DNA from: Rhyacichthys aspro
Lineage: Eukaryota > Chordata > Actinopteri > Gobiiformes > Rhyacichthyidae
Assembly: GCA_036850595.1 (NCBI GenBank)
Contig: CM072162.1
Location: forward strand, 20,960,758 to 21,024,757
Direction: 5' to 3'
Length of the DNA stretch: 64,000 nt
The notes under the pieces are model-generated. The model did not search any database. It saw nothing but the letters and a program-made list of their open reading frames with translations, and was not told the origin of the DNA. The position numbers were made by a program, and so were the translations under genes. Positions 59,701 through 64,000 of this stretch are shown in pieces; position 1 is the first letter of the stretch, and each line of letters opens with the position of its first letter.

Positions 59701-62539
59701 GCTATGTATATTTTTTATTAGTATTAGTAATAGTAAGTCAGTAAAAAAGAGTCATATAATGAGTTCACTTCAACATTTTCGTACAAAATCAGCTTTTTTT
59801 CATAAATCTTAAGCCTTTATTCAAGATCATGTTAATAAAGTGTGTGCTTCTCCTTCTGCAGTGCTTAGTTTGTCCTCTCTGGGCAGCTGTAGAAACACAA
59901 ATAAGAAGTAATGGCTGCTTCCACTTGGTTATATGCAGCTTTCAATGTCTATTTTTCAAGAAAGACAAATGACACGGGTTATTTTAAGTTGAACACACCC
60001 TTTTGTAACTGTAAACAACAAACCACGCGCTTGATAAAGAACTTAAAATAAACTCTTTTCATCGTGAGGAGAAAATAGCCCATAAAATATATATATTCAT
60101 ACAATTAAAGCCTGTCATTTTTATATTCTACACATATTTTGCATTCTATATTTGCAAATAACTGGACTCTTTGAAACATAAATGACAGTTTAAATATGTT
60201 ACAAACTCCAAATGCGACAAAAAGACAAAAGTTTGCCTAGAGAAGACAGTTTTGAGTAATCAATTAATAATATTCATATATGTTTAAGGTATGTAAAGTA
60301 AAATAAATGTAGTTAAATAGACCTACACCTGCGTATTTTGTAGATAATAGCGTTAATCAGTGTGAAAACTTTAACAATGACTGAGCTATTGAAATAAACA
60401 TGTCATTATCAACCGTTGTGAGATGAAGACTTAGAAAATAAGACTTAAAACTGGACTTTGTTCCCGTCAGGTCCCGTGGTCTACGTCCTGGACTTGGCGG
60501 ACCGGCTCATCTCGAAGGCCGGCCCCTTCGCTGCTGCAGGAATCATGGTGGGGTCTATTTACTGGACGGCTGTGACGTACGGAGCAGTGACCGTCATGCA
60601 GGTATCAACCACACACATTTATTCTTTATATTTTTACTTAATGGCCATAAATAGTCTCTTTTAGTTGTTGTAATAACTTCCAGATGACACTTTATTTGTC
60701 ATTTTGGTTTCTTCTGGTTGTGTCCTACTCTAGACCAACCTTATGCTACTATTTGGTTTGTTTTTATGCATCTAAACTGTAATAATCTCAGTGTTACGTG
60801 TCCCAGTGCTCAGTATCTTCCTGTGGTTTGGTCTGTGTTGACGGGGGGTTGTTTTTGTCCAGGTGGTGGGGCATAAGGAGGGCCTGGACGTGATGGAGCG
60901 GGCCGACCCTCTGTTCCTGCTCATCGGGCTGCCCACCATCCCCGTCATGCTCATCCTGGGGAAGATGATCCGCTGGGAGGACTACGTGCTGCGTCTGTGG
61001 AGGAAGTACTCCAACAAACTGCAGATCCTCAACAGCATCTTCCCAGGTCAGACGTGAATAAATACGAATGAGCTAAAACATGAGCAGCATTCGTATTAAT
61101 AATGTCCTGTTCAGGGATCGGTTGTCCGGTTCCTCGGATCCCGGCCGAGGCCAGTCCTTTGGCGGACCACGTCTCTGCCACGAGGATCCTCTGTGGAGCG
61201 CTCGTTTTTCCCACCATCGCCACCATCGTCGGGAAACTCATGTTCAGCAGCGTCAACTCCAACCTGCAGAGGACTATCCTGGTGAGTTTAACAGTGTCTG
61301 ATCACCGTAAACACAACCACAAATACAAGTTCACTTTAGTTTAGACTGTTGAGGCTGTAGGGCAAATAGTAATCCTTCATGTTTTAATTGATTGATTAAT
61401 TGAATTGATTAAGAGCTATAACGTTGGTGGAGGACTGGGGCATGACCCGCTGTGGCTCTGACAAAATGAAGATTTAAAATTATACTCAATTCACAAAAAA
61501 AGTAAATAGACAGGGTTGTTTTTGGGAGTTTTTTGTACATTTAAAGTACTAAAAAAACCTGAAAAACTCTCCACAATACATTATGAAGAGGGAATTTAGC
61601 TTCTAAGATTAAAAATTAAAAGTGTATAAAAGGTAAATAATATAAAAAGTTAATGAGAAAAATATGTAAACCACAGAATCGAAGCTCTACAGCTGCATGT
61701 GCAATGGCAGCATCATATGTTGAGTGATTATACAGTGTACAATAACAACAGTAGTTAATGTGTAAACTGTAGATACGAACATGTAAATATGACCAATGTC
61801 TGTCAACTTAGTCTTTTAGAGCCTTCAATATTGCGTCTCTAGACTTGTTTTCATATCATTTGGTTCCAACATTTTAAAAATAGTGAATGTTAATGCAGTA
61901 TTTGCTCTCAAGGGTATTTTCACACTAGAAATGTGGATTTTTTTTGCATTTTTTAGTTTTAATTTTTAATAAGTGCAGTGTGAAACTAAACCAAAGTACT
62001 TTTACCTCTCCCCGAATCTTGTTTGCATCAGTTTAATGTGGGTTGAACGTGATTAGTTTATTGGTGGCTCTGTCTGAATGTGTTGTCATTACAGTTTTAA
62101 TAGTTTTAACGGAGAAAATAAACTAGGACTTGTGCATAGCAACACTCGTAATGAAATCGCAATAGAAATAAAGTATGAGTTTTGCAAAAATTAACCAGAA
62201 TTTTAGCCACAACAACTGAACTAACAAGAAAACCATACTTGACTTTGCTTTGTGGAAAAGAAAACTATAAGATGAATGGAGTTAAAGCAGACAAAGAAGA
62301 CACAGTAGCATTTGTAAAGTTTTCTCTATAATGTGATTTTGTGTATGACCTCTGAACAGGATCCTCTCTAAACCATCGTCCGGAGAAGCTTTGATGTGAC
62401 TCTAACTGTGTTTTCGTCTCAGGGAGGAATCGCCTTTGTGGCCATCAAGGGAGCGTTTAAGGTGTACTTCAAGCAGCAGCAGTATCTGAGGCAAGCGCAC
62501 CGCAAGATCCTCAACTTCCCCGAGCAGGAGGAGGCCTGA
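35738..62539 (+). CDS. marchf5: marchf5 (march5), mitochondrial RING-CH E3 ubiquitin ligase, complete in six exons
   Basis: MARCHF5 is a multi-pass outer mitochondrial membrane E3 ligase that ubiquitinates proteins controlling mitochondrial fission, quality control and innate signalling. The exons are 35738-35781, 45024-45226, 60471-60601, 60863-61046, 61115-61281 and 62423-62539. All have GT-AG junctions and sum to 846 nt (281 residues plus TGA); as I recall, human MARCHF5 is 278. The RING-CH ligands are C17, C20, C36, C38, H46, C49, C68 and C71. Four hydrophobic segments lie near 101-125, 142-160, 211-231 and 241-258. The C-terminus HRKILNFPEQEEA matches the vertebrate protein. The N-terminal 15 residues (MAEQSAVVMQQNLDR) are the least conserved part and account for the three extra residues. 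The gene is divergent from cpeb3, as in human. No break was seen. Confidence 0.98.
40021..40142. repeat. Local duplication around two 21-bp satellite units
   Basis: Two diverged copies of about 40 bp (40021-40059 GCTGCTGACATCGTGGAGCC..., 40103-40142 TTCTGCTAACATCTTGGAGT..., both ending CAGCACACCTT) bracket two perfect units beginning AAATCCATCTAAAACCTGTT. No hAT termini are visible here, so the satellite unit also occurs outside the full elements. Confidence 0.6.
41650..41750. repeat. Diverged direct repeat, copy 1 (partner 42515-42635)
   Basis: Both copies contain CTGGTATTT-TAGTC, then a T-rich stretch, then ACTGCACATTTC and CTAGTCCAGGCATT-like sequence (TCCAGTCCAGGCATTGTTGT versus TCTAGTCCAGGCATTTTTGT). 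The copies are about 0.87 kb apart. Confidence 0.5.
41985..42225. other. GC-richer, repeat-free block, candidate regulatory DNA
   Basis: It contains GGATGAATTAATGCC, GTCTAATCATGGCC and CGCTGTAATTATG, spaced within about 130 bp in mixed-composition sequence inside marchf5 intron 1. These homeodomain-type cores and the lack of repeats suggest a possible conserved enhancer. Conservation is not testable here. Confidence 0.25.
42515..42635. repeat. Diverged direct repeat, copy 2 (partner 41650-41750)
   Basis: It ends with CACATTTCTTCTAGTCCAGG followed by CATTTTTGTT, parallel to copy 1. Confidence 0.5.
45024..45226 (+). CDS. marchf5: marchf5 exon 2, RING-CH domain
   Basis: Acceptor TTTGTTTGTCCAG, then SCWVCFATDEDDRTAEWVRP and on through CRCRGSTKWVHQACLQRW to CPQCNAEYLIVFPKL, then donor CTGG|GTGAGT. 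The whole zinc-binding C4HC3 set lies in this exon. It is GC-rich compared with its surroundings, so several spurious open frames overlap it on both strands. Confidence 0.97.
45749..46160. repeat. Tandem duplication, period about 235 bp
   Basis: Copy 1 (45749-45930) and copy 2 (45984-46160) share in order GAATTTC-CCTTAGATATAGTA, TTTTTT-AAATAAAAC, ACTTGTGCAACT-GCTTTTT, GGTTTGCTTTA, ATCAGATTA, GTGCTGAATGT and ATAACAAAACTGCAGTT. The divergence indicates an old duplication. Confidence 0.7.
49200..49440. other. GC-rich block inside marchf5 intron 2
   Basis: CpG-containing sequence with AGCCAATGAGAAAT (an inverted or CCAAT-type box) and TAAAATATTT stands out from AT-rich surroundings. It could be an enhancer or an internal promoter. 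I found no coding potential in it. Confidence 0.25.
51545..52190. mobile_element. Possible degraded repeat with GAGACGAGA-type ends
   Basis: The left end is rich in GACGAGAC (ACAAAACGAGACGAGATTTT at about 51575-51594), and the right end reads CCCGTCCCGTCCCATCTC, a loosely inverted GGGACGGGAC counterpart. In between are AATATTG/ATTGCAATA and GATATTGCGATAATG segments of the kind seen in fish dispersed repeats. The boundaries are uncertain. Confidence 0.35.
53804..54060. repeat. 62-bp tandem repeat, four copies
   Basis: The unit starts TAACTCTGTCTCCTTCACCA, continues with AACACTAACCTCCATGAGTC and ends TGGACCTGGTCTAAGACTGG AC. Copies begin near 53804, 53884, 53957 and 54020. The first carries an extra partial unit (ATACCTGGTCTAAGACTGG) and the second a short insertion (GTATGTTCTTCC). 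The later copies are nearly identical and share ACTGACC in place of ACTAACC. Confidence 0.85.
55551..55760 (+). mobile_element. SINE-like retroposon with L2-type tail
   Basis: The 3' part reads GTGCTTTGAGACCTTTAAAG, then GTAGAAAAGCACTATATAAA and TGCATCCAGTTACCATTTA, the tail common to many fish SINE/L2-derived repeats. Upstream, GATCCCTAAACGTCCCACTG and ACAAGACACTGAACATTGCC also match that repeat class as I remember it. The exact family and the 5' end are not resolved. Confidence 0.55.
56020..56350. other. GC-richer block with homeodomain-type sites, candidate enhancer
   Basis: After a CpG-containing stretch comes CTTTAATTACCTTAATTATA, two TAATTA palindromic cores within 20 bp, followed by repeat-free sequence with TGAATTGCTCAG and GCGGCCATTAAAGG. 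This resembles developmental enhancers in other vertebrate introns. There is no evidence of conservation from one sequence. Confidence 0.3.
59826..59900 (-). mobile_element. MITE-like repeat, copy D (inverted fragment)
   Basis: The minus strand reads TGTTTCTACAGCTGCCCAGA, GGACAAACTAAGCACTGCAG and AAGGAGAAGCACA, matching the left part of copies A to C. Confidence 0.55.
60471..60601 (+). CDS. marchf5: marchf5 exon 3, first transmembrane segment
   Basis: Acceptor TTGTTCCCGTCAG, then (G)PVVYVLDLADRLISKAGPF and AAAGIMVGSIYWTAVTYGAV TVMQ, then donor CAG|GTATCA. Residue 100 is Gly where I recall Cys in the human protein. Confidence 0.97.
60602..60862 (+). other. marchf5 intron 3 (261 bp)
   Basis: A short intron between exons 3 and 4 with no notable content. 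Confidence 0.9.
60863..61046 (+). CDS. marchf5: marchf5 exon 4, second transmembrane segment
   Basis: Acceptor GTTTTTGTCCAG, then VVGHKEGLDVMERADPLFLL and on to KYSNKLQILNSIFP plus one base, then donor CCAG|GTCAGA. The following intron is only 68 bp. Confidence 0.97.
61115..61281 (+). CDS. marchf5: marchf5 exon 5, third transmembrane segment
   Basis: Acceptor ATGTCCTGTTCAG, then (G)IGCPVPRIPAEASPLADHV and on to NSNLQRTIL, then donor CTG|GTGAGT. It joins exon 4 in phase 1. Confidence 0.97.
61282..62422 (+). other. marchf5 intron 5 (1.1 kb)
   Basis: AT-rich sequence with no recognisable repeat or exon. Confidence 0.85.
62423..62539 (+). CDS. marchf5: marchf5 exon 6, C-terminus and stop
   Basis: Acceptor TGTTTTCGTCTCAG, then GGIAFVAIKGAFKVYFKQQQ and YLRQAHRKILNFPEQEEA, then TGA at 62537-62539. 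Confidence 0.97.
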   Translation, partial: GGIAFVAIKGAFKVYFKQQQYLRQAHRKILNFPEQEEA

Positions 62540-63000
62540 GACGGGACGGGACCCCGACGAGAGCGAAGGGGTACGGACTGCCAGACGGACTGACGGACGA
62601 GGGAGAGTCTGGAGAAAACCCTCGTTATCGAATTGTTCACGGTCACGGCGCCGAGTGACTCATCTGCTTCCACATAGGATCCCACCGACGCCGCTACTCT
62701 TTGTTTTTAAATTTATTTTTCGTGACTTTGGCAAACACTCCCACACGAAGAGATCTGACGTCAGAGAGTGTTTGAACATTCATAAACTTCAGTGTATTTT
62801 AAGGAAAAGAAACGTGGGGCAAGTGTAATTAGAGTTTTATAACTAATGATAATAAATGATTGTTTTATAATGTTTATTTTGCAAATTTAAAAAGCCCTTT
62901 TTGCCAATGTTTAAGGGGTTTATTTCGAATGAGGAAACTGTTCAGTGAATGGAATGTATTATAAACAATAAAATGCGTTGTGAAATATTAATAAAACGTG
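62540..63000 (+). terminator. marchf5 3' UTR with polyadenylation signals
   Basis: AATAAA hexamers occur at 62851-62856, 62967-62972 and 62990-62995. The last two are the likeliest functional pair, giving a 3' UTR of roughly 450-480 bases. Cleavage sites were not determined. Confidence 0.6.
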
Positions 63001-64000
63001 AACTTTACCACAGCTAGAATAGACAAAAGAATTACTGGATTAATCAATTATGAACTCGTATTTTTAAAATTGCAAACGTTCAAGACAGAAAGTTCAAAAA
63101 GTGCTAATAAATAATGTCTCTTACTTTAAATTTGACCCAGCAGAAGTTTGCTTTTTACACGTAATCCTATAGTATTATATTATGTTTCAACAAGTTCAAA
63201 GTGCATTCACAAAATGTGCTTTTAAGGCACAATATTCAGCGTTTAACAGTGTATTAAATGCAAGAAATTGTTTGTTTTTGGCTCTTGGTCACTATTATGT
63301 TCCAGTTTTTTTCTCTTTATCCATTTTGGGGAAAGTTTGTTAAAAGTGTGGATAAAACAAGACTAACCAAGACTTTAAATTGGCCCAATACCAGTTTCCA
63401 AACCACAGTTGTAGTTTTAATCTCAGACATTTCACCATTTTGGCTCCTTTTAGACCTGGAAGTACAATTGTGTGATTAAAAGTGATTAAATGGACGCATG
63501 GAAACAAGGCAAGCTTTTTTAAAAATACTGAGACTCAAAAACAGCTTGCCAAAGATATTGGGAGGATGACATTTTCAGCAAAAACTGGTAAATGTTGGCT
63601 ACTACAAAACCAGGAAATGTGTCTGTACCGCCATTTTAAAGTTAAATAAAATGCCTTAAACTTACACAAATCAAAACACACGTATAGATGCAAGTAAACA
63701 GTATATTATTAAGTATATGCCAATTGTTTTTTAACACAGTCACTGTATTTCTCCAAAAGTGGACGGAAAATAGCATGGAGCTGGATGTATGAGTCTAAAG
63801 ACGGATAAAAACACAAGGTCTGAATGGGGCCAGTGAGAAAAACGAAGGTAAAAACTGACTTTTTGGAGCCAACCCTCACTTTTCACGGGCTTCTTTGTCA
63901 TCAGTGGTTTCTGTGTCCACTTTTCTTCGATGATTAACACATTAAACTCTATCTTCAAGTTTTATTTCACGCTTTTGTAGCTTTAAATTCCTCATGTTTT
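63001..64000. other. Downstream of marchf5, no gene recognised
   Basis: In human the next gene is IDE, in the opposite orientation. I found no IDE-like exon here, and the short open frames in this kilobase resemble nothing I know. Confidence 0.6.

Larger units (their letters stand above)
45227..60470 (+). other. marchf5 intron 2 (15.2 kb)
   Basis: No other exon was recognised. Named contents are a tandem duplication (45749-46160), a possible mobile element (51545-52190), a 62-bp tandem repeat (53804-54060), a SINE-like repeat (55551-55760), an inverted MITE copy (59826-59900) and GC-richer blocks (49200-49440, 56020-56350, 57720-57930). The rest is AT-rich and featureless to me. Confidence 0.65.

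Noticed and set aside
63740..63958. Minus-strand open frame that might be an ide exon
   Set aside because: The translation has no resemblance to insulin-degrading enzyme, which is expected next by synteny.
1..64000. tRNA, rRNA or microRNA genes
   Set aside because: No B-box-like GGTTCGANNCC with a cloverleaf context and no rRNA sequence was recognised; hairpin prediction could not be run.

Overview
The window is vertebrate nuclear DNA, most likely from a spiny-rayed teleost fish. It is AT-rich, with long introns, GT-AG splice sites, fish-type dispersed repeats and two intron-containing genes. The genes are cpeb3 (minus strand) and marchf5/march5 (plus strand), arranged head to head with 3.5 kb between their start codons. 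Human CPEB3 and MARCHF5 are also adjacent and divergent, which supports calling the CPEB gene cpeb3 and not cpeb2 or cpeb4. No family assignment here was checked by a search. Comparisons with mammalian proteins are from memory.

Positions 1-31236 hold the 5' part of cpeb3 and its introns. Three coding exons are visible on the minus strand: 32250-31237, 21784-21700 and 5827-5771. They join in frame and encode the disordered, prion-like N-terminal regulatory region. The two RRMs and the zinc-binding domain must lie beyond the window start. The introns carry five blocks of one 21-bp tandem repeat. These sit inside, or are remnants of, non-autonomous hAT-like DNA transposons. There are also two degenerate 11-bp arrays, a small MITE family and other dispersed repeats.

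Positions 32251-35737 are the shared upstream region. It holds a ZNF143/THAP11-type motif on the cpeb3 side, and a ZNF143-like, an ETS-like and a CRE-like site on the marchf5 side. Three very short upstream ORFs lie in the presumed marchf5 leader.

Positions 35738-62539 hold the complete marchf5 coding sequence in six exons (281 codons plus stop), followed by a 3' UTR with AATAAA signals up to 62995. The introns hold a 62-bp tandem repeat, a 235-bp duplication, a SINE-like element and GC-richer blocks that may be conserved regulatory DNA. No further gene was recognised from 63000 to 64000.

The most unusual feature is the 21-bp repeat. It is organised into higher-order periods (63, 84, 105 and 126 bp) that differ between blocks. 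In one element family the repeat forms two inverted arms. The arrays on either side of cpeb3 exon 2 are in opposite orientation, so the pre-mRNA could pair across that exon.
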